Assembly (NCBI RefSeq): GCF_034372165.1 | Contig: NZ_CP139698.1 | Coordinates: forward strand, 868,001-932,000 | DNA: 64,000 nucleotides | Origin: Christiangramia sp. OXR-203 | GTDB lineage: Bacteria; Bacteroidota; Bacteroidia; Flavobacteriales; Flavobacteriaceae | Direction of reading: 5' to 3' | In this document: piece after piece, positions 37,147-44,851 of the stretch | Position numbering within the stretch: the first letter of the stretch is position 1 | How the letters are laid out: each line of letters starts with the position of its first letter | The notes under the pieces: generated by a model | Seen by the model: the letters and a program-made list of their open reading frames with translations, nothing else | Database searches by the model: none | What the model was told of the DNA's origin: nothing | Program-made: the position numbers and the translations under genes

Positions 37147-38512
37147 ATTTATACGTCTCAAAATATATTTTAGCAGCTTTCATCACACGTGGAGCCATAA
37201 TTAGGGTAGCAATCATTGTAGGAATCGCCATCAATGCGAAAAACCCGTCAATAAGATTCAGAATAAAGCTTAAAGATGTGGTAGCTCCTACGAGAATACT
37301 AAGAACATAGACGTAGTTGTAATACTTCTTATTTTCAGCACCGGCCAGGAATGATAAACATTTTGTTCCGTAGTAAGAATAAGAGAATAATGAGGACACG
37401 CTAAAAGCGAGTATACAAAGCAGTAATAGATAATTTCCTACATATGGTATTGCTTCGTCAAAAGCGGCCGCCGTCAGGCTGACTCCGTTGACATCTTCAG
37501 TTTGCCAGACGCCAGTGACCAGAATAGCCATTGCTGTGAGTGTACAAACCACCAGCGTGTCAATTGCCGGGCCCAGCATAGCTATAAGACCTTCACGAAC
37601 AGGTTCCGATGTTTTACTGGCTCCATGCGCCATCGTAGCAGTTCCAATTCCAGCTTCATTGGAAAATGCACCTCTACGTATCCCAAGTAAGATCAAGCCT
37701 CCCAGGACGCCTCCTAGCAAAGGATCTCCTTTATAATTTTCCGCAGCAAAAGCGTCGGTAAATATCATACCAAAATAGCTGAGTACCACATCATAATGCA
37801 CGAAAAGTATGGCGACCACTGAAACGAAATATAGAAGGACCATTGCTGGTACCAGTTTCGAAACCGTTTTACTAATACGGTCCAGTCCGCCTATGATAAC
37901 AATGGTGGTGATGATAGTCAGCATAATTCCTATGACCAGACTTGTTCCAAAGCCTGTTTGCACCCCATTAGGCTCAAGCAGAATATAATTAATAGCCTGA
38001 GTTAACTGATTTACATTAAAAACTGGCAGTGCACCTACCAGACCAGCGACCGCAAAAAATGCAGCCATTGGCTTCCATTTTTTACCGAGCCCTTCCACGA
38101 TAAAATACATTACACCTCCCTGAATCTTTCCTTCAGAATCTTTTCCACGATACATGACCGCAAGAGTATTGGTGAAAAACTTCGTAGCCATACCAACGAT
38201 CGCACTTATCCATAACCAGAATATAGCGCCAGGTCCACCAACGGCAATAGCAACGGCCACACCGGCAATGTTTCCCATTCCAACGGTGGAGGAAAGCGCC
38301 GTGGACAAAGCCTGAAAATGGTTGATATCTCCCGGATCTTCAGGATTATTATATTTCCCTCGAAGTATTTCTACAGAATGCCCTAAATAGCGAAAAGGTA
38401 AAAAACGTGAATAGATCAGGAGATAAATTCCGCCACCTATTAATAGTATTACAAGTGGTATTCCCCAAACGAGGGAAGCGAAATCTGCAATGAACTGATC
38501 TATCTGGGACAT
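37145..38512 (-). CDS. Sodium:alanine (AGCS) symporter, plain form
   Basis: 455 residues, the normal length for the family, without the secreted extension seen in the two paralogues at 9392 and 15726. Eleven or so membrane helices; [38 protein letters not shown] and SYYGTKCLSFL are the AGCS signatures. Cotransports alanine or glycine with sodium across the inner membrane. A TATTTTCG element (38528-38535, minus strand; one mismatch) lies 15 bases before the ATG. Confidence 0.88.
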   Translation of the reverse strand: MSQIDQFIADFASLVWGIPLVILLIGGGIYLLIYSRFLPFRYLGHSVEILRGKYNNPEDPGDINHFQALSTALSSTVGMGNIAGVAVAIAVGGPGAIFWLWISAIVGMATKFFTNTLAVMYRGKDSEGKIQGGVMYFIVEGLGKKWKPMAAFFAVAGLVGALPVFNVNQLTQAINYILLEPNGVQTGFGTSLVIGIMLTIITTIVIIGGLDRISKTVSKLVPAMVLLYFVSVVAILFVHYDVVLSYFGMIFTDAFAAENYKGDPLLGGVLGGLILLGIRRGAFSNEAGIGTATMAHGASKTSEPVREGLIAMLGPAIDTLVVCTLTAMAILVTGVWQTEDVNGVSLTAAAFDEAIPYVGNYLLLLCILAFSVSSLFSYSYYGTKCLSFLAGAENKKYYNYVYVLSILVGATTSLSFILNLIDGFFALMAIPTMIATLIMAPRVMKAAKIYFETYK

Positions 38513-38600
38513 AGTAAAGATTTGTCCCGAAAATAGTGAATATTATAAGTCTATTTTCAGGATGTTTTAGTTTCTATAATTATAAAAACTTCTACTAATT

Positions 38601-40190
38601 CTAAAATTCAGATGTACTATGGAATTTGATAGAAGGATATTTTTGCTGAGTCATTTGTAGTGAGAACTGAGAATCTGCAAGAAATACCAATTGTCCAGAT
38701 TTGTCTTTCGCAAGGTATTTTGCTTTCACACGCTTGAATTCCTTGAACTCTTCAGACTTCTCATTTTCTGCTTCAACCCAGGTAGCTTTATGCACATTGA
38801 GGTTTTCATAGGTACACTTTGCTCCGTATTCATGTTCCAGTCTGTATTGAATAACCTCGAACTGTAAGGCACCAACGGTTCCGATAACTTTCCTACCATT
38901 AAGTTCCAGGGTAAACAACTGCGCAACACCTTCATCCATCAACTGGTCAATCCCTTTTTCCAATTGCTTGGATTTCATAGGATCGGCATTATTTATATAT
39001 CTAAAGTGTTCTGGTGAAAAGCTAGGAATACCTTTGTACATGAGGTTCTCACCTTCAGTTAATGTATCACCAATTTTAAAACTACCGGTATCGTGAAGTC
39101 CAACGATATCGCCAGGATAGGAAGTATCGACAATTTCTTTCTTTTCAGCAAAAAATGCGTTTGGAGAAGAAAACTTCATGTTCTTATTATTCCGAACATG
39201 TAGATAATTTTTATTACGTTCGAACTTACCTGAAACAATTTTTATGAACGCTAATCGATCCCTATGTTTCGGATCCATATTCGCGTGAATTTTAAATACA
39301 AAACCTGTAAACTTTTCTTCTTCCGGTCTTACAAGTCGGGTATCACTTTCTTTTGGGCGGGGAGGCGGTGCTATTGTTATAAAACAGTCCAGTAGTTCAC
39401 GCACTCCGAAATTATTCAAAGCAGATCCAAAAAATACAGGTTGCAATTTACCATCCAGGTAATCCTGCCTGTCAAAATCTGGATAAACCCCTTGAGCTAA
39501 TTCCAGCTCTTCACGTAAGTCATTAGCAGCTTTATCACCAATCAACTGATCAAGTTCTTCATTCTGGAGATCGTCGATCTCAATAGTTTCTTCAATATCT
39601 CTTCTAGGATCACCTGTGAAAAGGTTTACATTTTTTTCCCAGATATTATAGATTCCTTTAAAGTCATAACCCATCCCAATTGGAAAACTAAGAGGAGTTA
39701 CTTTTAGATTTAATTTTTGTTCAATTTCATCCAGGAGTTCAAAAGCATCTTTTCCTTCACGATCCATTTTATTGATAAAAACGATCATGGGAATATTTCG
39801 CATACGGCAAACTTCCACAAGTTTTTCAGTTTGCTCTTCTACACCTTTAGCAACATCGATCACAACGATCACACTATCTACAGCAGTTAGCGTTCGAAAT
39901 GTATCTTCAGCAAAATCCTTATGCCCGGGAGTATCCAGGATATTGATCTTGATATCTCTGTATTCAAAAGCAAGTACAGATGTTGCTACCGAGATCCCAC
40001 GTTGACGTTCGATCTCCATAAAGTCACTCGTAGCTCCTTTTTTTATCTTGTTAGATTTTACAGCCCCAGCTTCCTGGATGGCTCCTCCAAACAAGAGTAG
40101 TTTTTCAGTTAAGGTAGTTTTACCGGCATCTGGGTGAGATATGATCCCGAATGTTCTTCTTTTATTAATCTCTTTCTGGTACTGCTTCAT
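38601..40190 (-). CDS. prfC: Peptide chain release factor 3
   Basis: 529 residues from ATG 40190; an in-frame extension of seven codons runs into the promoter. EF-G-like GTPase: G1 SHPDAGKTTL (about 20-29), G3 DTPGHKDF near 86-93 and G4 NKMDREGKD near 140-148. RF3 removes RF1/RF2 after termination. Likely promoter TACTTTTG on the minus strand about 18 bases upstream; a second promoter-terminator pair lies further upstream (40248-40354). Confidence 0.95.
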   Translation of the reverse strand: MKQYQKEINKRRTFGIISHPDAGKTTLTEKLLLFGGAIQEAGAVKSNKIKKGATSDFMEIERQRGISVATSVLAFEYRDIKINILDTPGHKDFAEDTFRTLTAVDSVIVVIDVAKGVEEQTEKLVEVCRMRNIPMIVFINKMDREGKDAFELLDEIEQKLNLKVTPLSFPIGMGYDFKGIYNIWEKNVNLFTGDPRRDIEETIEIDDLQNEELDQLIGDKAANDLREELELAQGVYPDFDRQDYLDGKLQPVFFGSALNNFGVRELLDCFITIAPPPRPKESDTRLVRPEEEKFTGFVFKIHANMDPKHRDRLAFIKIVSGKFERNKNYLHVRNNKNMKFSSPNAFFAEKKEIVDTSYPGDIVGLHDTGSFKIGDTLTEGENLMYKGIPSFSPEHFRYINNADPMKSKQLEKGIDQLMDEGVAQLFTLELNGRKVIGTVGALQFEVIQYRLEHEYGAKCTYENLNVHKATWVEAENEKSEEFKEFKRVKAKYLAKDKSGQLVFLADSQFSLQMTQQKYPSIKFHSTSEF

Positions 40191-40208
40191 AACGGATATT
40201 TGCAGCTG

Positions 40209-40216
40209 CAAAAGTA
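40209..40216 (-). promoter_or_regulatory. -7 promoter element TACTTTTG for prfC
   Basis: Exact TAnnTTTG match on the minus strand continuing as CAGCTG, 18 bases before ATG 40190. No TTG -33 element at 17-23 bases. Confidence 0.55.
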
Positions 40217-40247
40217 AGATTATTTTAAGGATTTATGCGCGTGCTAA

Positions 40248-40322
40248 TTATTTTGAATGATTGCATAACTTGAAGTTTAATGAAATGAAAAAGGAGTCCC
40301 CCAAAGACTCCATTTTTTTCAT
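40248..40322 (-). CDS. Possible 24-codon ORF upstream of prfC
   Basis: An ATG-started frame of 24 codons plus stop (MKKMESLGDSFF...) lies between a TATCTTTG element and prfC on the same strand. The first part overlaps a terminator hairpin, so the peptide would be encoded across it. It may be a leader peptide, or only chance: no homology is recognisable and the composition is not distinctive. Kept as a low-confidence candidate because of its place in a promoter-hairpin arrangement. Confidence 0.2.
   Translation of the reverse strand: MKKMESLGDSFFISLNFKLCNHSK
40286..40320. terminator. Intrinsic terminator-like hairpin in the prfC/idi gap
   Basis: GGAGTC (40293-40298) and GACTCC (40306-40311) form the stem, with A and T runs on both sides, so it can act on either strand. 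No gene ends next to it: prfC and idi diverge from this gap. On the minus strand it follows a TATCTTTG element by about 27 bases. Confidence 0.7.
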
Positions 40323-40346
40323 AGCGATCGTTTCCCCAACAATTCG

Positions 40347-40354
40347 CAAAGATA
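40347..40354 (-). promoter_or_regulatory. -7 element TATCTTTG pointing toward prfC
   Basis: Exact TAnnTTTG match on the minus strand, continuing GCGAATTG. Transcription from here would meet the hairpin at 40286-40320 within about 55 bases. No clear TTG -33 element. Confidence 0.4.
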
Positions 40355-40481
40355 TATACGTAAACACGGGATTGATGGTTTTGGAAGATCTGATTGGAAT
40401 AAAGTTTAGACTGGCTATATTCTTCGGAAAACTTTAGGAATTGCTTAATCGGCATCCTTATGAAACAAAACCCTGATTTTG

Positions 40482-40489
40482 TACATTTG
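40482..40489 (+). promoter_or_regulatory. -7 promoter element TACATTTG for idi
   Basis: Exact consensus, 16 bases before ATG 40506. No well-placed TTG. Confidence 0.5.
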
Positions 40490-40505
40490 AGCTTCAAATT
40501 TAATA

Positions 40506-41024
40506 ATGGCGCAGGAAAAAGTAATATTAGTTAACGAAAAAGATGAGCAAATAGGGCTGATGGAGAAGATCGAGGCCCACGAAAAGGCATTGCTTCACAG
40601 AGCCTTTTCAGTATTTGTTTTTAATGATAAGAATGAATTGATGATTCAACAAAGAGCTTTGTCGAAATATCATTCACCTGGTCTCTGGACAAACACCTGT
40701 TGTAGTCATCAGCGTGAGGGGGAATCCAATATTGAAGCTGGAAAGCGTAGATTGCAGGAAGAGATGGGTTTCTCAACAGAACTTAAAGACACCATTTCTT
40801 TTATTTATAAAGCGCCATTTGATAATGGTCTTACGGAGCATGAATTCGACCATATTCTCGTGGGATATTTTGAAGGTAAGCCAGATTTGAATCCAGATGA
40901 GGTAGCAGAGTGGAAGTGGATGTCTCTGGAAGCTATAGAAAAGGATATGCAAGCGAACCCTTCTATTTATACCGAATGGTTTAAGATCATCTTTGATAAA
41001 TATTATTCACACATTCAGCAATGA
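40506..41024 (+). CDS. idi: Isopentenyl-diphosphate delta-isomerase, type I
   Basis: 172 residues, Nudix-fold. GLWTNTCCSHQREGE at about 59-73 carries the catalytic Cys, the metal-binding His residues and Glu of type I enzymes; EHEFDHILVGYF near 110-121 gives the second catalytic Glu region. Interconverts IPP and DMAPP for isoprenoid, quinone and carotenoid synthesis. Its stop overlaps the start of the pterin synthase gene by four bases, and a peroxiredoxin gene follows, making a three-gene operon. Confidence 0.93.
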   Translation: MAQEKVILVNEKDEQIGLMEKIEAHEKALLHRAFSVFVFNDKNELMIQQRALSKYHSPGLWTNTCCSHQREGESNIEAGKRRLQEEMGFSTELKDTISFIYKAPFDNGLTEHEFDHILVGYFEGKPDLNPDEVAEWKWMSLEAIEKDMQANPSIYTEWFKIIFDKYYSHIQQ

Positions 41025-41431
41025 GAGTAACCGTTCACAGAAAAGCTCATTTTAATGCAGCTCATCGATTGTATAGAAAAGACTGGGATGATGCCAGGAA
41101 CCTTGAGGTTTTTGGAAAATGCAGTAATCCAAACTATCATGGGCATAATTATGAACTCATAGTATCTGTGACTGGAAATATTGATCCGGAAACTGGTTTT
41201 GTGATGGATTTAAAAATCCTGAAGGATCTTATTCGCACTGAAGTTGAAGATGCTTTTGATCATAAGAACCTGAATGTAGAGGTGGAAGAGTTTAAGAATC
41301 TGAATCCTACGGCTGAAAATATTTCAATAGTCATATGGAATAAACTTCGAAAACAAATTCAGGAAACACACGACCTGGAAGTTACGCTGTATGAGACTCC
41401 GCGTAATTATGTTACTTATAAAGGAGAATAA
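41021..41431 (+). CDS. 6-pyruvoyl tetrahydropterin synthase / QueD family
   Basis: 136 residues, close to full length for the family. Zinc ligands are His in HFNAAHRL (about 10-17) and the HGH of GKCSNPNYHGHNY (about 31-43); the Cys there is the catalytic residue. The GKC-NPN-HGHNY form resembles animal pterin synthases more than the short CxxxHGH of E. coli QueD. It could make 6-carboxy-tetrahydropterin for queuosine or act in pterin synthesis; no other que gene is nearby. Coupled to idi by a four-base overlap. Confidence 0.85.
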   Translation: MRVTVHRKAHFNAAHRLYRKDWDDARNLEVFGKCSNPNYHGHNYELIVSVTGNIDPETGFVMDLKILKDLIRTEVEDAFDHKNLNVEVEEFKNLNPTAENISIVIWNKLRKQIQETHDLEVTLYETPRNYVTYKGE

Positions 41432-41883
41432 TGAAAAAGGGAGATTTAGTACCAGATTTAAGGTTAAAGGATCAGAATCGTAAAGAATTTAATTTTAGAG
41501 ATCTTGTGGGTGAAAAAGCATTTGTAGTTTATTTTTATCCAAAGGATTTTACTCCGGGGTGTACCAAGGAAGCCTGCAGCTTTCGTGATAGTTACCAGAA
41601 ATTTCAGGATCTGGGTGCTGAGGTTATTGGGATTAGTGCAGATACTACTGCCTCCCATGCGAAATTCAGTGAAAAGTATAATTTGCCATACATTTTCCTG
41701 TCTGATAGAGATAAAAAAGCAAGAAATGCTTTCAATGTAAAAGCCAGTCTTTTAGGACTTCTTCCCGGAAGAGAAACCTTTGTTTTTGGTAAGGATGGCA
41801 AACTACTGCACAGGTTCAATAGTATGAACGCTTCTAGACATATGCCGGAAGCACTTGAAATCCTGAAAAAATATCAGAATTAA
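41431..41883 (+). CDS. bcp: Thiol peroxidase, BCP/PrxQ-type peroxiredoxin
   Basis: 150 residues. FYPKDFTPGCTKEACSFRD at about 31-49 holds the peroxidatic Cys and the resolving Cys five residues later, the PrxQ arrangement. Reduces peroxides in the cytoplasm with thioredoxin. Its ATG shares a base with the stop of the upstream pterin synthase gene (TAATG), so the idi-PTPS-bcp unit is one operon. Later GLLPGRETFVFGKDGKLLHRF is the usual C-terminal half. Confidence 0.92.
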   Translation: MKKGDLVPDLRLKDQNRKEFNFRDLVGEKAFVVYFYPKDFTPGCTKEACSFRDSYQKFQDLGAEVIGISADTTASHAKFSEKYNLPYIFLSDRDKKARNAFNVKASLLGLLPGRETFVFGKDGKLLHRFNSMNASRHMPEALEILKKYQN

Positions 41884-41919
41884 ATTTTAATAAAATCATT
41901 TTCGTTTCGAAAAATAGTT

Positions 41920-41927
41920 TAAATTCG
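41920..41927 (+). promoter_or_regulatory. -7-like element TAAATTCG with CAGCCG extension
   Basis: Seven of eight positions match TAnnTTTG, followed by CAGCCG like the rpsU and tRNA promoters. It lies about 20 bases before the small conserved gene at 41947. Confidence 0.5.
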
Positions 41928-41946
41928 CAGCCGAAATTAAATGATA

Positions 41947-42213
41947 ATGGCTAGTAAAAGACTGCTTAAGAAAAACGTGAATTATGTAATGGGAGACATC
42001 ATCGATGCTGCCTATATTCACCAAATGGCTAACCCGAAGAAAGATGACAATAAGTCTGAAGCTATCGTGGACGAAGCTATCAGCGACTACGATGAATTGA
42101 TCAGAGAGATCAATCGACGTGATGTTGAAAACAAACAAAGACACTTTAGAGATATAGAGAAGGATCTTGAGAAGAAGGCGAAAGACCTTGTCGAGAAATT
42201 GAATGCACTTTAA
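41947..42213 (+). CDS. Conserved small coiled protein, unknown function
   Basis: 88 residues from the ATG at 41947; an ATG two codons earlier is possible. Sequence starts MASKRLLKKNVNYVMGDIID, as in short Bacteroidota proteins of unknown role. After about residue 30 it is highly charged and helical (KSEAIVDEAISDYDELIREINRRD, then DIEKDLEKKAKDLVEK, heptad-like), so a coiled coil is likely. It has its own promoter-like element and is directly followed by tRNA-Thr(TGT), 6 bases after the stop, so the tRNA may be read from the same promoter. Not the RNA polymerase omega subunit. Confidence 0.65.
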   Translation: MASKRLLKKNVNYVMGDIIDAAYIHQMANPKKDDNKSEAIVDEAISDYDELIREINRRDVENKQRHFRDIEKDLEKKAKDLVEKLNAL

Positions 42214-42219
42214 TAAGTT

Positions 42220-42293
42220 GCCGATGTAGCTCAGCTGGCTAGAGCAGCTGATTTGTAATCAGCAGGTCGTGGGTTCGAGTCCCTCCATCGGCT
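42220..42293 (+). tRNA. tRNA-Thr(TGT), copy 2
   Basis: All 74 bases are identical to the copy at 22739. Anticodon TGT in loop TTTGTAA. Followed within 8 bases by a terminator. Likely co-transcribed with the small gene just upstream. Confidence 0.95.
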
Positions 42294-42300
42294 CTTAATG

Positions 42301-42331
42301 AAAAGCTTCTCCGAAAGGGGGAGCTTTTTTG
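42301..42331 (+). terminator. Terminator after tRNA-Thr copy 2
   Basis: AAAAGCTTCTCC and GGGGGAGCTTTT form a stem with a GAAA loop, followed by six T. Confidence 0.85.
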
Positions 42332-42393
42332 TTTTAAGAATATTCGGTTAACGCCAGTTCTAAGGGAGAATCGGAAGCCAATTTCCTTTGACT

Positions 42394-42427
42394 TAAAAAA
42401 ACCTCTCATTTGAGAGGCTTTTTTTTG
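42394..42427. terminator. Bidirectional terminator at the 3' end of mqo
   Basis: CCTCTC and GAGAGG flanked by seven A and eight T around a 4-base ATTT loop. On the minus strand it ends mqo; on the plus strand it backs up the tRNA terminator. Confidence 0.8.
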
Positions 42428-42444
42428 TGATCAAAATTTTGTTC

Positions 42445-43941
42445 TTAGTGCAGGGCGTCAAGTTGCAACAACTTACTGGTGCGCTCCTGAACAGCTTTAA
42501 AGCCTTCTTTATCCTCACGAACATCTCTGTTCCAAAATGGGATCATTTTATCCAATTGTTTACGAAATTCTTTAGTTCTTACTTTCTCTGGAAATGCAAT
42601 CTGCATCACTTCAAGCATAATGTGAACAGCAGTAGATGCACCCGGAGAAGCTCCAAGCAAAGCCGTTATTTTACCATCTTTGCTATGTACTACATCTGTA
42701 CCAAATTCCAGTACACCTCCTTGTTCTTCATCTCGTTTAATGATCTGAACTCGCTGGCCAGCCACTTTTAATTCCCAATCCTCCGGTTTAGCATCCTTAA
42801 GAAAAACCCTTAATTCATCTACCCGGTCTTCGTGATTCATTCTTACCTGGTCAATGAGATAGGTAGTAAGCGGAAGGTTGTGCCAGAAAACACCCCACAT
42901 AGATGGAATATTGTCAAAACGTAAAGATTTAGGCAGGTCAAGAATAGATCCTTCTTTTAAAAATTTTGTGCTGAAACCTGCAAATGGGCCAAACAGTAAT
43001 TCTTTTTTACCATCAATGAACCTCGAATCCAGATGAGGTACCGACATTGGTGGTGCATCCACACCAGCCTTACTATAAACTTTGGCATCATGTTTTTCGA
43101 TAACATCTCTGTTCGTACAAGAAAGCCATTGTCCGCTTACTGGAAAGCCTCCATACCCATCTTTTTCAGGGATCTCGACCTTTTGTAACAGAGGCAAAGC
43201 GCCTCCTCCAGCACCAATAAAAATATGTTCCGCGTCGTAATAGGATTTTTCGCCGGTATTCAGATCTTTTACTATAGCCGACCAGTCATCGGGTCCATCA
43301 GGATCAATGTCCAGAACCTCCGTGTTTCTTATAACCGGAACTTTAAAATGATTTTCTAATAGATCAAAATATTGTTCAGTAAGAGAACCAAAATTTACAC
43401 CAGTTCCCAGTTCCATTCGGGTTGCCGCCATTTTTTCATCAGGTTCACGGTCTTTCATAATAAGTGGAAACCACTTTTTCATCGTCTCATGATCTTTGGT
43501 GAATTCCATTTCCTTAAACATAAATTCAGAATTCATACGCTCAAACCTCTTCTTCAGAAATTCTACATTATCTTCCCCGCGAACCCATGCATGATGCGGA
43601 ATACTATGAATAAAACTCTGGGGGTTTTTTATTAATTCCTGACTGGTCAAATGAGCCCAGAACTGTTTTGATTTCTCGAATTGCTGGAAAGTATCAATCG
43701 CTTTGGAAATATCTATAGAGCCATCTTCCTGCTCTGGAGTATAGTTAAGTTCACAGAATGCTGAATGCCCTGTACCTGCATTATTCCATGCTTTGGTACT
43801 TTCCTGGGCAATCTTATCCAATCGTTCAAAGATGATGATCTTAACTTCCGGATCTATTAATTTCAGCATTAGAGCAAGGCTTGCACTCATGATACCTCCA
43901 CCGGCACAGATCAGGTCATATTCTGTATTCGTCTTATTCAT
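42445..43941 (-). CDS. mqo: Malate:quinone oxidoreductase
   Basis: 498 residues from ATG 43941. The FAD-binding N-terminus YDLICAGGGIMSASLALML (about 8-26), GHSAFCELNYTPE and the C-terminal FGPFAGFSTKFLKEGS are typical of Mqo. A peripheral inner-membrane enzyme that passes electrons from malate to quinone, replacing or supplementing malate dehydrogenase in the TCA cycle. It has its own terminator, and its upstream region carries the terminator of the DUF4369 gene, so it is transcribed alone. Confidence 0.93.
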   Translation of the reverse strand: MNKTNTEYDLICAGGGIMSASLALMLKLIDPEVKIIIFERLDKIAQESTKAWNNAGTGHSAFCELNYTPEQEDGSIDISKAIDTFQQFEKSKQFWAHLTSQELIKNPQSFIHSIPHHAWVRGEDNVEFLKKRFERMNSEFMFKEMEFTKDHETMKKWFPLIMKDREPDEKMAATRMELGTGVNFGSLTEQYFDLLENHFKVPVIRNTEVLDIDPDGPDDWSAIVKDLNTGEKSYYDAEHIFIGAGGGALPLLQKVEIPEKDGYGGFPVSGQWLSCTNRDVIEKHDAKVYSKAGVDAPPMSVPHLDSRFIDGKKELLFGPFAGFSTKFLKEGSILDLPKSLRFDNIPSMWGVFWHNLPLTTYLIDQVRMNHEDRVDELRVFLKDAKPEDWELKVAGQRVQIIKRDEEQGGVLEFGTDVVHSKDGKITALLGASPGASTAVHIMLEVMQIAFPEKVRTKEFRKQLDKMIPFWNRDVREDKEGFKAVQERTSKLLQLDALH

Positions 43942-44005
43942 AGTTGTTTTTTCTACAAAATATGGAACACTGTTCTTCTTTTGACCCAAAGAAATATTAA
44001 GAAAT

Positions 44006-44033
44006 AAAAAAAGGAGCCATTAGGCTCCTTTTT
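44006..44033. terminator. Terminator between DUF4369 gene and mqo
   Basis: GGAGCC and GGCTCC with a 4-base loop, flanked by A and T runs. Works for the minus-strand DUF4369 lipoprotein gene. Confidence 0.8.
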
Positions 44034-44052
44034 CATATTATTTTCTGCTAAA

Positions 44053-44799
44053 CTAGGAATTTTCAACTTCCTGCGCCTGCACTTTATCTTCCAGTTTTTC
44101 CTCTTTTCTGCGTTCCTTCAAAAAGCTTTTCAATTCCTCACCATACTTAGACTTTTTGATCTTTGGTTCCAGGGAATTATAAATAGTATCAAGGTACTTG
44201 ATGTTTGCATCAAAAACTTCAGAAAGTGCAAGATAAGGTGCTATTTCATGTTGCTTGTTATTCAGTGCAAAATTTACAGTATAGAGATATTTTCTACGTA
44301 GCAATTTATCATACTTCTGGTCGATCTCCATAAGTTTCTCTTCGTCCTGATCTTTTTCTGCTTCGAAACTTGCTTTGATCAAATCGAGGTTTTGATCATT
44401 AAATCTACTTATCATTTTCCTGTATTCAACCAGTTTCTCCTGGTTCACAGATCCAATTATTTCTGCACTGGTTTCAAACTTATCCAGTTTAGTGTTGATA
44501 GTGATCTGCCCTTTGTCTGCGAAGAAATCTATACGATCATCATACTGATTATTATCTACTTTTTCAAGATACAGGTACATGATTTGTGGACTCTCAAGAT
44601 AGGTTTCCATAGAAAAATTTGGATCACCGGTTACCTGAACTGAGTCTACATTTACCAATGCAGTGTCTTCAATTTTTTGAAGGTACAAAGTTCCTTTTTT
44701 CAGGCCTTTGATCTCTCCATTTACAATCAGGTTGCTTTCTTTTTCGGAACAGGCGCTAATGCTGATCAGGATAACTAAAAGAAGAGCTAATTTTTTCAT
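44053..44799 (-). CDS. DUF4369-domain lipoprotein
   Basis: 248 residues from ATG 44799, chosen because it opens a lipoprotein signal (KKLALLLVILISISAC, lipid Cys at residue 17). The first 100 residues after it (NLIVNGEIKGLKKGTLYLQ, then VNVDSVQV, and MYLYLEKVDNN) are a strand-rich DUF4369 domain, often found ahead of thioredoxin domains; here no CxxC follows. The C-terminal half is helical and charged. Envelope-anchored; function unknown. Confidence 0.75.
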   Translation of the reverse strand: MKKLALLLVILISISACSEKESNLIVNGEIKGLKKGTLYLQKIEDTALVNVDSVQVTGDPNFSMETYLESPQIMYLYLEKVDNNQYDDRIDFFADKGQITINTKLDKFETSAEIIGSVNQEKLVEYRKMISRFNDQNLDLIKASFEAEKDQDEEKLMEIDQKYDKLLRRKYLYTVNFALNNKQHEIAPYLALSEVFDANIKYLDTIYNSLEPKIKKSKYGEELKSFLKERRKEEKLEDKVQAQEVENS

Positions 44800-44851
44800 T
44801 GTGGGATGCAGTTTTAAAGTGCGCAAATATCTTATATTTTTCTGTTTATTA

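Noticed and set aside
40225-40497. 90-residue frame on the minus strand between prfC and idi
   Set aside because: Composition is unlike a protein, there is no homology that I recognise, and it runs through two promoter-like elements and a terminator.
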